DNA of 64,000 bases, from positions 13,181,501-13,245,500 of the forward strand of contig NC_090785.1 of NCBI RefSeq assembly GCF_040054535.1, read 5' to 3'. A program made the translations under genes and the position numbers. The notes below the pieces were generated by a model. The model searched no databases. It had not been told where the DNA came from and saw only the letters and a list, made by a program, of their open reading frames with translations. How positions within the stretch are numbered: the first letter of the stretch is position 1; every line of letters starts with the position of its first letter. The stretch comes from Antennarius striatus (Eukaryota > Chordata > Actinopteri > Lophiiformes > Antennariidae). Positions 49,256 through 61,793 of the stretch are shown piece by piece.

Positions 49256-52064
49256 CAACTGAGATGTACACCTTTAGAGCCTCGGAGCAATTACAAGGAG
49301 CTGTGGTTAGTGTGTCTCCTATTAATTATGTATGTAGGCTGTGCATACTAATGGGTTAGGGTTACCCTAAATTCCCCTATGGTAAGGCTGATAAGTGTGA
49401 GATCTCTTGTAGAAAACTCAAAACGTGGACGATATGGTCGAGTTAAACATAAGTCCATCAGCAGGACAACTTTCATGAATACATGCTGATGTATTTTCAG
49501 TTTCCACTCATGCGGTTTAATGATGATCATCTCCTGTCAATGAATAATCAAGTAAAGCAATCAATCTTCATTTTTTTCCCCACTCATATTTCTTACTGAA
49601 CTGACAGCCATGGAGAAACTTTCCCTGGTCTTTAATTTTATTTGCTAGTTTGTCTTTCAATAGGAGTGTGAATTGAAAATGGTCACAGCTCCGTCTGTGT
49701 TACCACCCCTGGCCCCAGCAGGTCTAAAAAAGTAGCCCATTCCAACCCTTGACCCCTGATGCTAATGCTTGGTGACCAAGGAGAATCCTATAAGTGCAAC
49801 TATGGGTGTGTGTGTATGTGTGTGTGTGTGATTTCATTTTAACATTTCAGCAATTGTTGATAGATTGTAACAACATAATAGATTACAGAAACAGAGACGA
49901 GGACCTGGTGCTACGGAAGTACACCATCTGTCTAAAAAAACAGACAGCACATCTTATTAAAGCTGTGTACACATCCCTAGATCATTTCTATGGTTCTAAT
50001 AACCCACCTGACAGCGACTTCATTCAAGCCACTCAGCTAGGGATAAAAGGGAAGCGGGTTTCTTAATAATCTATTTTTCTGGGCGCCCTGCTGAATGGAT
50101 CAGTTCCAACATGTTCCATTATGCAAGCCACCGTCTCTTCCTCCCTTTCTACCCTGTTTAACATCAGCAACCAACCTGCCTTTGAGGTACCCCTCCACTC
50201 GTTCCTCAACCCCCTAGGGATGGGGGGCTGCTTTTTACTGACTGCCCTGACCCAGGACTCGCTGGCTCTGCCTGTCCCCAACAAGGTGAGGGAACAAGGA
50301 GGAAACGGATCTAGCAACGCAGGGTAATAGGAAGCCAACAGAACCTCATTATTAAAATTTTAGTGTGGAATTAGAGCAATGGCATTTTAATGGAAATTAT
50401 GTCAAGGCATTCAAAGTGAATTTTATTTTGCTTATCACAAAGAAGTCTATAGGTTTACTCAAAGGTTACCACAGCAACGTTCTCTTCATATAGCAAAAAA
50501 AAAAATAACCATGCCAACATGCTAACAACACGGCTGCACAAATGTGAACCTCCACCCTATGTCTGCTCCCCTCCCCCTCTCTGGAGAGGCTCGCTGCCTG
50601 GTTGGCTGTCCTGCTTCTACTTGCTGGGCTTTTGTTTGAGGCCTGACTCGGGGAGCATATGGCAGGTGCCCCTCAGCACACAGTTCCTCCCCACACCCAG
50701 ACTGCAGGGCCTGGAAGTGCCCTGTGTAGGCAATAGAACTGAGCTTCTGTGTTTCACATGATGCTCTTCTTTTTTTTTGAAAACTGAATCAGATTTCCTG
50801 AGCAAAACAAGATAAAATCCTGCAAAATTTTGCTGGAAAAACACAAATAGCAAAAAATATATAAATCAACAAAAAACAGACCTTGAAAAGATCCGACAAC
50901 CATAATTAAATATCAAGCATAAATCTCAAACATGTACATTGACACATTAAATCCAAGTGTCAAACTAACCACAGAAATAAACATTTTACTCTGGCTGTAG
51001 CTGGAAGCTGATGTCCATCCATTGTGATGGGATTAAGGCAGTAATACTATCCATGTTCTAAACTTAACTGCAATTTAAAGGGAAAAAAAGGGGGGAAAAG
51101 CCTATACTTCAGTCAACCACAACAAAAACACACCACAAGCATTGATTGAAAATCTTATGGTCCATTATTAAATAGGTACCGAGCTCTTTAAATACTTTAG
51201 AACAATGATATAGTTGTTTTTTAAAAAACAATCCAAAATGATATTATATCAAATATAATATAAACCTAATTTTGGCAAAGCGAACAGAATTTTACTTGTA
51301 ATTACTAAAATCCAAAGTCTTTATTGAAATTCGCATTAAATAACCCAGGCTTTGGGTTTCTTTAAATAACTGGATTTACTGGAATTAGACCAGGTCTCTA
51401 AATGAGTGTCAAACAATCAATTTAACTCAATGGCTGTGGTTTTAAAAACTGACCATAATCTTACCCCTTCAAATTAAGAAGAGCTCATTCATGAACAAAT
51501 ACATGGGCACACAGCCATAGACAAAAACTCAAACACAATAGAGTAACAGGATTAAGCAGTGACTGTTGGGTGGGACAGAAGAGGATGTCAGTAATTGAAG
51601 CCAGGACATCTTTTTAAAAAAAAAAAGTACAAGCAGAGGGAAGCTGGAGAAGCTGTTCATCTAAGCCAGGTTCCAAAGCTAGCCAAAAACCAGAATCAAA
51701 AATTCAATAAAAGAACAAATGAATCAGTAGAAAGAACAGAAGAATATTTATCCAGGTTTAATTCAATATATTTATATCGCTGTAAGAGCAAGCTATCCAA
51801 ACTATTCTTGGACTCTCATGAGATTGCTTCCAAACAAAATCTCTTCAGTCTCGTATTCAAATTCAGATGGCATGTGCACACATTTACGAACACACAAACA
51901 CACACTGCCCTCCCATGTGAATGGGCCCTGTTCCAGAGTCCTACTTTGACAGCATCATTAGTCTAATTACCCATGATGCCAAGGGCTGCATTAATGTACA
52001 GAAAACCTTAGTGTGTTAATCACCAGACAGACACACACTAGTAACAAAAACCACATCCTGCACC

Positions 52065-52102
<38 letters not shown>
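52065..52102. repeat. (CA)n microsatellite
   Basis: About 19 CA units in the large ccnjl intron. Confidence 0.95.
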
Positions 52103-52105
<3 letters not shown>

Positions 52106-52304
52106 TTTATACGTCACAGCAGAAAAGCATGTTGGCTAGTAATTAACCAAATAAATCAAAATTCACCAACATCTGCAGAAACGCCAACAGCTTGAGAAAA
52201 ATAAAAATTACCAGCGAGGAATAAGATCAACTGGTTAATGTAGGAAAGAAAAGAAGAGAAAGATAAATTGTATTTTGTTAGAACTTTGATATGACTGTTT
52301 ATGA

Positions 52305-52348
52305 GTGCAATTTCCTCCGGGATTAACAAAGTATATATCTATCTACAT
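52305..52348 (+). repeat. Retroposon 3' tail
   Basis: 'gtgcaatttcctccgggatt' then 'aacaaagtatatatctatct': the same tail as at 63665-63707, typical of a fish non-LTR retroposon or SINE end. No upstream body was recognised. Confidence 0.5.
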
Positions 52349-52562
52349 CTGCTGCAAGACACAGCTATGAAGTATGTATTCAGCTGACAGCAAGAAAACT
52401 CAATATTTTTCAAACCTTAATAAACATCTGTAATAGATTTCAGAAAACATTAAATTAAAGAGAGTTTGAGGAGATAAATCAAGTGTTGGCATCAAGAAAT
52501 GTTCCTGTCAAGTAGGTCAAGGTAGATTTAGGGACAGAGGTGGATGAACATAATGTACTTAC

Positions 52563-52773
52563 TAGCTAGAAGCAGACAGGAGAGGGCAATGACGTAAAGC
52601 TGTTTGACGGCTACATCGTAGTGGTCCATGAACAGGTCTAACAGGTAGACGGCTAGGTGACGTGCTGTTGGACATAGATGGTAGCGATTACTCAGAATGG
52701 CCAACAAGTCTGCAAAATAGCGGCGCATGCCAATCTGTGGAGAGTGGGCCCGGTAGACTGGTAGCTTCAGCTC
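52563..52773 (-). CDS. ccnjl: Cyclin-J-like protein, coding exon 2 (cyclin box start)
   Basis: Residues 24-94. After the minus-strand acceptor ctctcctcag the exon reads [20 protein letters not shown], then [34 protein letters not shown] and ALSCLLLA. These are the first cyclin-box helices, with the conserved R-R-Y-F, the [11 protein letters not shown] helix and CLLLASKFE at the junction. Close to human CCNJ (ELKLPSYKGQSPQ) and CCNJL (ELKLPTFRAHSP). The donor gtaagt follows 52563, and the split codon A|GT gives Ser94. Confidence 0.94.
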
Positions 52774-55722
52774 CTGAGGAGAGAGGAAGGACAGAAGATG
52801 GATGAGGTGGGGGTGGTGAGGAGCAGGGTGGAGAAGGAGAAGTGGTGGAGACACACTGGGGTAGTAAAGAATATGCATAATAATAGCAGAATTTCTTTCT
52901 GACTGGGGTTATTTGCTAACAGGAAAGCTTCAGGGGGTCTAAAATACTCACACCAAGACTAAAAATAAATACACCATCAGAAATCCTTCAGTCTCATTTG
53001 AATTTCATTTAATTCTCTATCACCATAGAGAACAGGAGCAAAATATGGGTCATTCCTGGGGTCTCCGAGTAAGGCGCCATGGGTGAGGGGTATGTATGTG
53101 TGTGGCAGGGTTGCGGGGGTTAATGGTGGGGGGGCAGGAGTAGATAGGATTAGGTTTCACCATTAGCAAATCTCCTATTCATGTACAATTAGCTGCATGT
53201 GTTTCAAAGTGGCAGGAAGATACTCGGGGGCATTAGCATTGAATGAGCCTTGGGTATCTTTCCAATCAGCTACAGAACACCAGGGAGCAAAAGACTCCAG
53301 TTTCAAAATGTGCCTCAGAGTAAAAAACAAACATTTAACATTCTGTCTCCATTTAGGCTGCTGATATCAGCTAATGTTCTTTGTTTCTCTATGAATTTGA
53401 GTTAAAAAAAAACATGTTATTTTTGGATTTATTTTGTGATTGAGGATTGGTATTTTAATCTCCTTAATCCAAACCAATAGAGGTCCTTAGATTAGGAGCA
53501 TGCATTTGTTGTATAAAATGATTTTCAGTCCAACGTAGCGCTCTCTGCCTTCGACTCATCTTAACTGAACTAAAATAATAAAGATCCCAATGCTGATCAT
53601 TTCTATCCTGTCTTTCCTAAAATGCCCATACGTCCACCCTGTGCCACAGCCCTCCCAAACTCTGCCTCTGGTCCATCTGTCCGTCTGAGAGTAATAAGTG
53701 CAGCAGGAGAATGGGGGTGGATGTGATGGTGGGGTGGGGGCTCCTGGAGTCTGGAGGGGCTCTGGGGTGCCGTACAGGGTGGAGAGGTGCCTTTGTGGGG
53801 GACCAACACCATAATTAAGGATTCCACAGCTGCCTCCACCTGATTTGCATGTCTGATAATTTGCCACATGCTATACAACACAGCTCTCTCTCACATCAGG
53901 GCATTACCACTGCAAAAATCATTAAGACTGCAGGGGAGCAGGCGCCATGCAGGAAATGTTAACATGCTGTAAAAGCCTTTTAAGATTCAGCTCTGATGGT
54001 GTTTCTGCCATTTTTCCTCTTCACAAATCTCACTGTGCTTTCAGCATATACTGTGTAAACAAAGATATCTTTACAGTTATCAAATGTTTACTGTAACACA
54101 GTGAAGAATTTTACTGTTCACTTAGGTGAGAAGTAATTATTTCCTTGGGTTATTTGAAAAGACAAACATTTGGAATGCAAATATTCTATTTTCAATTCGT
54201 CAGCTGATGTTCTTGAGATTAAATATTAACGTGTTTTTTAAGTGCAATTTTTTAAAACCATCACATTCTCAGACTTTCTTAGAGCTGCAACAATCAATAA
54301 ATTTCTCAACTGATCAAAAGAAAATTAATTTGTTCTAGTTTTGATATCAAATAAATCAGTTAATAGTTATTACCTTTAGGAAATAGAATACAACAGTTAG
54401 CAACATCTTTATGCAATCTTTCTTTTGATCCTCTGTCAACTCACTGCAAAAATTATAGAAACTGGTAGCCGCTGCTGTTTTTATGATGCCGATCTCATAT
54501 ATATTAATATTATTTTAGCCCTTTTATGCCCACCTCCCAATATTAAAAGGTTTCTATATTTGTTTCTGACACATGAAGAGTGTTACATTCCTTTGTCTCA
54601 CTTCCATTTTAAACGCACCACACATGCAATTTTGAAAACTAATCTCTAAGACACTGGAAACAAACAAACAGTAAATGACAGTAAATGTATTTTGATTACT
54701 GTATGTGTTGTTTTCATTTTCTGTTTAAATAAAAAAGGTAAAAAGAAGATAATCCTGTGCTGTTCTTAATTTTCATAACTTAATAGAAAAAAAATGTACC
54801 TATCGAAATAATTAATAATGAAAAACAACGGTAGTTACTGCCCTTATCTCTAGTGATGCGATCAAAAGAGATAGCATCCAACAGGAGGAACATCTGGTCT
54901 CAAAGGTCATCAAGGGGCATATAGGCAGTATTACCTCTGCTATTGGTACTTAAAGAACAATCAGTTTCTGTTCAAACAGAAAAAAGCAATCGTTTGTAAG
55001 TTCATGTATGATAGCTTACATTCAGGGACAGCAGCGGTTATGTGGGGCATTGTACATTAGTGTTGTAAAGCTTACCAGAAACACTGATCATTCAATCAAA
55101 CCTAACTGATCTTCTGGTTTGTTTCATTGTGAGTCAGAACAGTGTGTGTTCTTTAGTTTCCAGCTGTGGATATAGACTTTCAGTCAGAAGGCCACGTCTG
55201 AGTCAGAACCTTTGTGTACATAAATGGCTCACTATAAAGACTCCAAAACATATTAGTGACAATCCAACACACACAGAGATCTATACAACCTCTCGTTTGT
55301 TGCATCATGAATAAACATCTGATTTTATTTTTATTTCCCTCAGAATGAAACTGGCAACCTGGAGTCACAGATCCATAACATCAATCCAGTGACAGATGTC
55401 TCCATGAAAGCAACACCAGAGGTAATATGATCGCACCGCAAGGTTAACTATGACTACTGAATAATCATGTCAACCCCTACATGTTATTTAGATCTTGTTA
55501 AAATAGTTCAAACAGGTTGGTGTAATTCTGTTTTCTTCCCAACTTTCAAAGCATTATCTCGAAAATAGTGAAAAACTGTCCACATATTCGCATTCCTCAG
55601 GTCACACTGGGTCATCAGAAGTCGAAGATGTTCCTAATTCAAACTGAACTGACTCATACTACTAGCTACAATTTCCCATCATATTAAAGCATTAAAGCAA
55701 CGCTTCATGAGCTCAGACTCAC
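52774..55722 (-). other. ccnjl: ccnjl intron 1 (2.9 kb)
   Basis: No coding sequence is recognised. Two blocks, 53160-53280 and 53800-53890, are less AT-biased and contain words such as an octamer (atttgcat), E-boxes (cagctg, cacctg) and homeodomain-like taatta, so they might be regulatory. A degenerate repeat sits at 54282-54375. Confidence 0.75.
54282..54375. repeat. Degenerate 'gagctgcaac' repeat end
   Basis: 'gagctgcaacaatcaataaa', 'tctcaactgatcaaaag' and 'aatcagttaatagtt' resemble the eroded terminal part of a widespread vertebrate TIR repeat (rgggctgcaacgattaatcg). It is probably the same family as 26140-26378. Confidence 0.4.
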
Positions 55723-55791
55723 CTTGATACGGAGGGATTGGTGGATATCTGCTGCCAACTGTCCTTTCCACCATTGCAACTCCCTTTCCAT
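55723..55791 (-). CDS. ccnjl: Cyclin-J-like protein, first coding exon
   Basis: CCNJL is a cyclin-box protein of the cyclin J family, with a poorly known partner and probably nuclear; Drosophila cyclin J acts in oogenesis. This exon encodes residues 1-23, MERELQWWKGQLAADIHQSL then RIK, close to human CCNJ (GQWWRGQLAADIHQAL) and CCNJL. The chosen ATG at 55791 has A at -3 and G at +4. An in-frame ATG three codons upstream (55800, T at -3) is a weaker alternative, and an in-frame TGA lies just before it. The exon begins at 55830 after a gtctctgcag acceptor, so a non-coding exon precedes it. Joined with exons at 52563, 43939, 43669 and 42902 it makes 424 residues (human CCNJL about 435). Confidence 0.9.
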
Positions 55792-56448
55792 CTTTCCCAT
55801 CCAGAGCAAACTTCAAGAATCGAGTTTTACCTGCAGAGACAAACGTGTCCAAAGTTCAAGCTCCTCATGATGAGGCTGAGACGCCCAGGATGAATAGGAA
55901 CTGTTATTATAGAAGAATCCTAATGAAAACATTTTAGATGTAATAGACTGCAAAGATTTATTTAGAAGAGGCAAATAAAGTACTGACGTCTAAAATGAGT
56001 CTGTTTGTGTGATATATAATCGATTCCATTAAATTTGATAACATCCAGCTGATTCCACAGTGGAGGTCTCTCTCCACATGCAGGCCATTTTTCCTGCTCG
56101 GGAATTTAAATGGCCGAGTTAAATGCCCACTCGACCACGCTGGAGGTCAAGCGAATCAAAAGTCATTCATTAATGTCAGTGTTTGGGATTATTGTTCTGT
56201 ACCGACCTCCCCAGCCCTTTGACTACCCACTACCCACGTTGTGGACACCATCACGGCAGGAGCAGCGCCGAACACAGAGGCTACACAAGTTAGCGTCATC
56301 TGCCAGACGAGCCCCGAAACACTCGCCTCGTGTGAAGAAACACGACTAAACAAAACCACACAATGATAAAAACTAAATATCATGACGTAATCACAGTGTG
56401 TTTTGTCCATTGCATTACTAACTTTCCATCATCACGTATGCCACTCAC

Positions 56449-56830
56449 CACTCCGACTGGAATGCCCCCCCTAGACCCCTTTGTCTCAGTCCGACATCCT
56501 GAACCAGAGAACTCTTCTTCGGCTCAACTTTAAAGCACGACCTCTTTTATCTGGCCGGGGGGAAAAAAAACGACACACATCCGTGGTTAAGTGAACGAAA
56601 CACCGGCCACCGCCAAATCCCAGCAACAGGCGTCCGGTCGAACCGTTCCCCCGAAATTGTTAACACTTTACCGAGAAATTCCGCTCGGTCGTTTTCTCCG
56701 CAGAGGCTCCGCTGTAACAAAAGTAAGCTCAACGGCTGCACCAGCTGCTGCTGTAGCGGTGAGAGGCTCGTGCTGCCGACGTAAAGAGCCAGGTCTGGAT
56801 TGGGAGTTGTAGTTCTTTAGTCATGGTTTG
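56449..56830 (-). promoter_or_regulatory. ccnjl: Probable ccnjl promoter and non-coding first exon
   Basis: The stretch is GC- and CpG-richer than its surroundings. On the minus strand a good donor (gtg|gtgagt) ends an exon at 56449, which would splice to the acceptor before 55830. The transcription start is probably in 56.6-56.8 kb but no core-promoter motif fixes it. Confidence 0.45.
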
Positions 56831-58315
56831 AACTACAAACAATGAAAACGTGGAATAGCGATACAACGATAACATTTTGTTGTTGTTTTTTTCTATATTT
56901 TTACGACTAGACGTTTACAGTTTTCTTTGTGGTATTATAGTTTCTTTGGAATTTAATACAAATGTGAACCACTTGACTGAATGAACAATCTTGTATAAAA
57001 AAAAGAATGCTACATTCCAAAGTTCAATGTTTATATACCTCTTTGAAATCCCTTTAATGTTTTGGACAGGCTTGACGAAAAATTAAGCATGTTTATGAGG
57101 CGCTAACAGGAAGGATTTAAATGAATGAACAAAATTCAATGAATCAATGCCTTGCAATTAATATTAATCATTTCATTCACCATGATTAATGGCTACAGAA
57201 ATTGTCTGTATTTTAATGAAGTATCCTTCTAATCAAGAATATACATTCGACATTGCTTTTGTTACTTCACTGAGGTGTCAAAGCTTCACTGTACAGATGA
57301 TGGTACTTTATGTGATTTTGACACAAAAGGCTGTTTTTTAATGTCTTCTCTGAGGACGGTAATTTTCTCTCTGTCTCTATCTTTAATACATGAGCATGAC
57401 TTTGTGATATGTCACCCAGTGTGGAAGAATATCATGTTATTATATGCAATTTACACAAGTGTGATAAAAACTCTCAAAGTGATGATGTGTTATATAAACA
57501 GGACAATAGAAAACATAAATGGCTATGTCTCCAGATTCCATTTGCTCTCTCTGTCCTTCTTTTTCAGACTTTTTACTGTGTAAAACACATCAAAATAAAA
57601 ATGGTTCTAATAAACTATTTACACAGACAGTGAAGTAAACCCTGTCATCTGGCAGCATCCACTTTGGGAATGAAGTAATTATGCAGACAAAGAACATTTT
57701 AGCCATTATCAACGGTGACAATCCAAATTGTTAATTTGTTAAAAAATGTTACATAAAGGAATTATAGTATCCCAAACATTTTTTTCATCTTTGAAAAAGT
57801 CTATTTCTTGGTTTTACTGAATTCAAAGGCATCAAACTATACACACACTGCATCAATTTGTGTAATCAGGAAATAATATTTTCGTCAAATTAATATACAG
57901 GTAATAGCATTGATTTCATTTGACCTGCAATTATAAATCTTCCTGCTTTTTAAAATTACTGCATTATTACTGCTTTGTGACATTCTCTTACTAAAGTAAT
58001 GTATAACTCCGCACCTCCATTAACATGAACCAAAAATTAAACAATTCTACTTTTTTTTACATTTTCTATAATTTTGTTGTGAATAAAAAATTCGCCATCG
58101 CGAATACCACAATCAAAACACATATCCTTTCAGTGTGAAGCAAACTGATGTGATTTTGCCTTTGTTGCAGACTTTTTTCTGTCCTTGTGCGCCCCCTGGT
58201 GTCAAACGTTGTAAACAACTGAAATATGCAGAGACCTACAACTGATGGGCACTTAATTCAGAAGTGAATTTGTGCAACATTTTGTGATAAATTTAAGTCA
58301 ACCTATACTATAGCA
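56831..58315. other. ccnjl-c1qtnf2 spacer
   Basis: AT-rich DNA. I see no gene, repeat of known type or RNA gene. c1qtnf2 transcripts must end here, but no clear minus-strand AATAAA was found close to the stop. Confidence 0.65.
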
Positions 58316-58956
58316 TTAACTGTCATCCTGAGCATTAGCTTCTCTATCAGCCCCATCGAGAAAGGTCTGGTCAGCATAGATAAGAAAACCAGTGAAGGTG
58401 CTGTCTGTCCAGAAAGGGTCAAAGAAGAGTCCGTTCTGCTCGGAGTAGAAGATCTGCAGCCACACCTGGTCAGATCGCTGCAGGTGGAGCACAGTTGAAC
58501 CAGATGCCACGTCATGGTTCCCTGTATTTGCATCAAATGTCTTGATTTTGTACTGCCCATTGTGGACCAGGCCGATGGCCAGGTGCTTATTTGCCAGAGT
58601 GATATCATATGTGAAAAAATAGACCCCAGGAATGGCACAGACAAACTTCCCATTGCTCGTGTTGTAATGACCCCCTTCATTCAACAGGATTCTGTTGAAG
58701 CGGATGGGCAGTCGTTCTTCTGGGTAGCTCCTAGTCACCGCCACAGAGAAGGCTGAGCGGGCTGTCTTTCCACAGTTGCAGCCTCCAGGAGCTCCTTGCT
58801 CACCCACATCCCCTTGCTCTCCTTTTTGCCCTTGTTTTCCTACTACCCCCGGCACTCCTCGCAGCCCTCTCAGTCCTCGCGGTCCAGCCTTCCCTATGAC
58901 ACCTTCACGGCCTTTCACACCTGGCTTGCCTTGGTTCCCAGGCCTGCCTGGATCAC
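58316..58956 (-). CDS. c1qtnf2: C1q/TNF-related protein 2, coding exon 2 (collagen end and C1q domain)
   Basis: Residues 84-296. The exon opens with the rest of the collagen region ([13 protein letters not shown], about 20 Gly-X-Y triplets), then a Gly-Gly-Cys-Asn-Cys element at 141-145, probably used in chain cross-linking. The globular C1q domain follows from about residue 151: [76 protein letters not shown] and [18 protein letters not shown]. These blocks are nearly those of human C1QTNF2. Stop TAA at 58316-58318. The acceptor (catctgtcatcag) rejoins the split Gly codon in phase. Confidence 0.94.
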
Positions 58957-59501
58957 CTGATGACAGATGCAGAATAAGGACATATTTTATTTTGTATACA
59001 TGACATATCCTCCATTCTTTTGATGAGTAGTATACATATTGATTTGTGCTCCAGACAACCAACCTCCAGTGTCATCTGAAACTTCCATGGAAAACTATGA
59101 GACTCAGAAAAATCCAAATATCTAAAGACGCTATTACTTGTCATAGATAGTTTATTTGTAAGAATGTGTAGTTTGTCCAGTATGCACACACAAAAATGAC
59201 TATCCATGGGATGGGATCTTTCAAACATAAAACATAAATCTCCAATAATAGACATACAAAAAGTCTTATTGGACAATTACAATGAAATAATTTCCAGAAA
59301 GCATTCTGACAACCAATAATGACAGTTGCGTTCAACCAGGTTTTACAGCTGAGGTCTTTTAAACATCTGTGTGAATCATCTTAATAACAAATTATAAAAT
59401 ATGCATGAAGTTTATTACATAATGTTGGACATTGTTTGTGTTAAGAGGGCCTGTAGTCTCCAAAATCCAACACAGATACAGGACAGACAGTCAGATGTTA
59501 C
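58957..59501 (-). other. c1qtnf2: c1qtnf2 intron
   Basis: A 545-base GT-AG intron between the two coding exons. Nothing else is recognised in it. Confidence 0.85.
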
Positions 59502-59751
59502 CTCCATCCCCTTTTCCCCCGTTCCATCCATCCTTCCCATCAGGGCCATCCTTCCCTGGGGACCCCATTGGGCCCATGGCCCCTTGCGGTCCAGCAGGTC
59601 CGGGGTTCCCTGCAGGCCCCACTGGGCCTGGCAGACTGCAGACAAGCTGTGAGGGGTGGATGGTGATGTTGCGAGCTCTCTTGGGTAAGGCATATGTTGA
59701 CTGAGAGAGGACAACTGACAGCAAGCAGAACATCACACATATCTGGAGCAT
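59502..59751 (-). CDS. c1qtnf2: C1q/TNF-related protein 2, coding exon 1 (signal peptide and collagen start)
   Basis: CTRP2 is a secreted adiponectin paralogue that forms collagen-stalked trimers and acts as a metabolic hormone-like factor. Residues 1-83: a hydrophobic signal peptide (ICVMFCLLSVVL, cleavage likely near residue 20), an N-glycosylation site at N28, the SQLVCSLPGP block shared exactly with human (PQLVCSLPGP), and Gly-X-Y repeats from G42 that run without break to G141 in the next exon. The donor gtaaca follows 59502 and splits a Gly codon. The total is 296 residues (human 285). Minus-strand acceptor ttttgacag (before 59826) and donor at 60071 suggest a non-coding upstream exon. 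The gene sits between ccnjl and slu7, as in human. Confidence 0.93.
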
Positions 59752-60145
59752 GATGGGCCCTTTGGAGTCGCCAGGAGATGAGGGAAAGTAGCTGAATACA
59801 TTTATTGTAATTTTATGAGTTATTCTCTGTCAAAAGACGAAAGTCTACATTCACAGAAAAAAACCTGCCAAGTTTAGATTGAACTTGAGAGCGGCGGTGC
59901 ACTAATCAAATAATAAAATGTTTAAAAGATGGCATATACTATAAATGTAAGTTTAATGTTATTTAATGTGCAAGAAGTAATGGGTGAAAAGAAATCCCAA
60001 AGTGCCACTCCAAGCATATTTTCACTGGACGAGTGCTCCAGATGGTTTAAAAGCAAAGAAAAACAACTCACCCGTTGAGATTATGGTCAGTGCTAATAGT
60101 TGTTTTACACAAATCCTTTATCTGAATTAAAGTGCACAAACTCTC

Positions 60146-60376
60146 CTACATGGTTTTCCAGTGATCGAGTTCTTCAAGGCAAGTAAGTACTCTATTGTGC
60201 AGCTCAGTAAATCCGTCCATAACATCCGCCCTGTACACACTGCCAAAGAATACTTTCACCATGATGTCACTACACTCAAGTCTGTGCAGCAGTACTGCAC
60301 AGCTGATGTGGTTAGCTATCATGTCTTCATACACTGTGTGGCCAAACAGAAGTTCTCTCAGATGTGTACCTATCAT
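60146..60376 (-). CDS. Unrecognised open frame or candidate exon, 76 aa
   Basis: The frame reads MIGTHLRELLFGHTV, then EDMIANHISCAVLLHRLECS, VKVFFGSVYRADVMDGFTEL and CLEELDHWKTM, then a stop. It looks more protein-like than most chance frames: mixed amphipathic helices, no low complexity, balanced codons. A possible acceptor (cttcttcatgatag) sits just inside its start, so it might be a last exon. No partner exons are seen upstream on the minus strand, and I do not recognise the family. It may be a pseudogene, an exon of an unknown gene, or chance. Confidence 0.25.
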   Translation of the reverse strand: MIGTHLRELLFGHTVYEDMIANHISCAVLLHRLECSDIMVKVFFGSVYRADVMDGFTELHNRVLTCLEELDHWKTM

Positions 60377-60723
60377 GAAGAAGTGTTTAATTTTAAATCA
60401 TGATTTAGTTGATCATTTGTGTAACCTCAACAACAACAAAACAAAGTGGTCTGCATCTATTTGTTCCTATTAATCCCTGTGAGGCAGAACGAAGCACTGG
60501 GGGTCAGAATGTTCCAGCTGTTGGGTGAGGCAGTGCCTTTTGTTTAAATTCCAGTGAATGGTGCCTAGAGGCTCTATAACTAATGTAACTGTAACATACT
60601 GCATAGAGCAAAGAATATAATGGGGAAAATATGAAGACATTTTCTAACATGAGGGACAGAATTTGGTCGTGCACTGACTCATTCGTCCATGTGAATTCTT
60701 CTAAATTGGATGCACTAAGACAT

Positions 60724-61175
60724 GTGTCAAACTCAAGGCCCAGGGCATAAAAGGTCAGTGTCTAAAAATAAATAAATGGGTTTTTTTGGCTGTTTAAAAC
60801 TACATTTCCCACAATGCGGTAATTAAGCCCATTTTAACTTTGACAAAAACGTTTTGAACGAAGTTAATGTCCAAACTTGTGTTTGATGTTATTTTTCTTT
60901 ATTAACTTGGATTCTTTGATCCTTGATTGATGGAGTTCTGTAGGTTTAATAACCTGACAAATTAAAAGGATATGTTATAACATAGAAACAAGCAAACAAC
61001 TGTAAAGTTTGTATCTTGAATAAGTAATTAGTTAACATTAAGGAGTAGTTACATTTATTTTAGAAATATTTTCCATTACACTGAGTGACATTCACTTACA
61101 TTTATAAATTACAATCTGGCCCTTTGAAGACGGCCATTATGCTAAAGTGAAACTCAGTGAAAAGGAGTTTGACAC
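60724..61175. mobile_element. MITE with 'gtgtcaaactc' inverted ends
   Basis: The 11-base ends gtgtcaaactc (60724-60734) and gagtttgacac (61165-61175) are perfect inverted repeats. The right subterminal 'tggccctttgaagac' and 'ggccattatgct' match a common teleost family. There is no coding frame. A truncated relative lies at 30721-30885. Confidence 0.65.
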
Positions 61176-61787
61176 CCTTGCAGAGATTTACAGATTGATA
61201 GGCAGAAGACGACCATGATCATAATTTACTAATGTAGATTACTCTGTCATGACACTTTGGTAAGTCATAACAGTTATAATCTGTTGAAGATGGAGGGCAC
61301 TGACTTTGGGGGGCAGTCTATTACTTTGACAAAAAGTTAATTTAACTAAATCCACAGCTTCAAGCTGGTGTGTCACAAGTACATCAAGTGGCGTTTCATT
61401 TACATTTAGGCTTCTTAATCCACCTAACATTCACGTGGACTTCAGTTTCATAACTATGAGCTATAATTTGATCCCATGTGTTTAGTATTCAGTTACTCTA
61501 TCTCCAAATGTAACAAAAGTTGACTGCCAACTTTGCAAAAAACAATTATAGTTATTTATGATGTACAGTAATTAAAGAAGTGAAGAAAACACAATGCACT
61601 GCTTCACTGGAACTGAGATGCAATCCTCTCTTGCTTTTTCAAACTGAAAATCTAATTTTCTCCAGCAGTTTTCGTCCAGGTCACATTAAAGGTCATCATT
61701 AAAGACAATGAGAGAAATAACAATTATTTAAAGCAGTGATTTAAGCTGATTTGGAAACAACCTTTAACATTTACAGTGATGTTCAAG

Positions 61788-61793
61788 TTTATT
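61788..61793 (-). terminator. slu7: Candidate slu7 polyadenylation signal
   Basis: TTTATT on the plus strand gives AATAAA on the minus strand, 395 bases past the slu7 stop codon, followed by TG-rich sequence. Confidence 0.4.

Larger units (their letters stand above)
44239..52562 (-). other. ccnjl: ccnjl intron 2 (8.3 kb)
   Basis: The intron runs between the exons ending at 52563 and beginning at 44238. It contains a 1.27 kb TIR element, a retroposon-like block at about 49.02-49.25 kb, a (CA)n tract and a retroposon tail. Several open frames of 60-120 codons occur, for example at 49.8-50.07 kb on the plus strand, but none is recognised as a known protein. Confidence 0.85.

Noticed and set aside
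49794-50066. 90-codon plus-strand frame in the ccnjl intron (RNRDEDLVLRKYTICLKK...)
   Set aside because: It looks somewhat protein-like, but no family is recognised, a GT-repeat provides its start, and no matching exons are seen.
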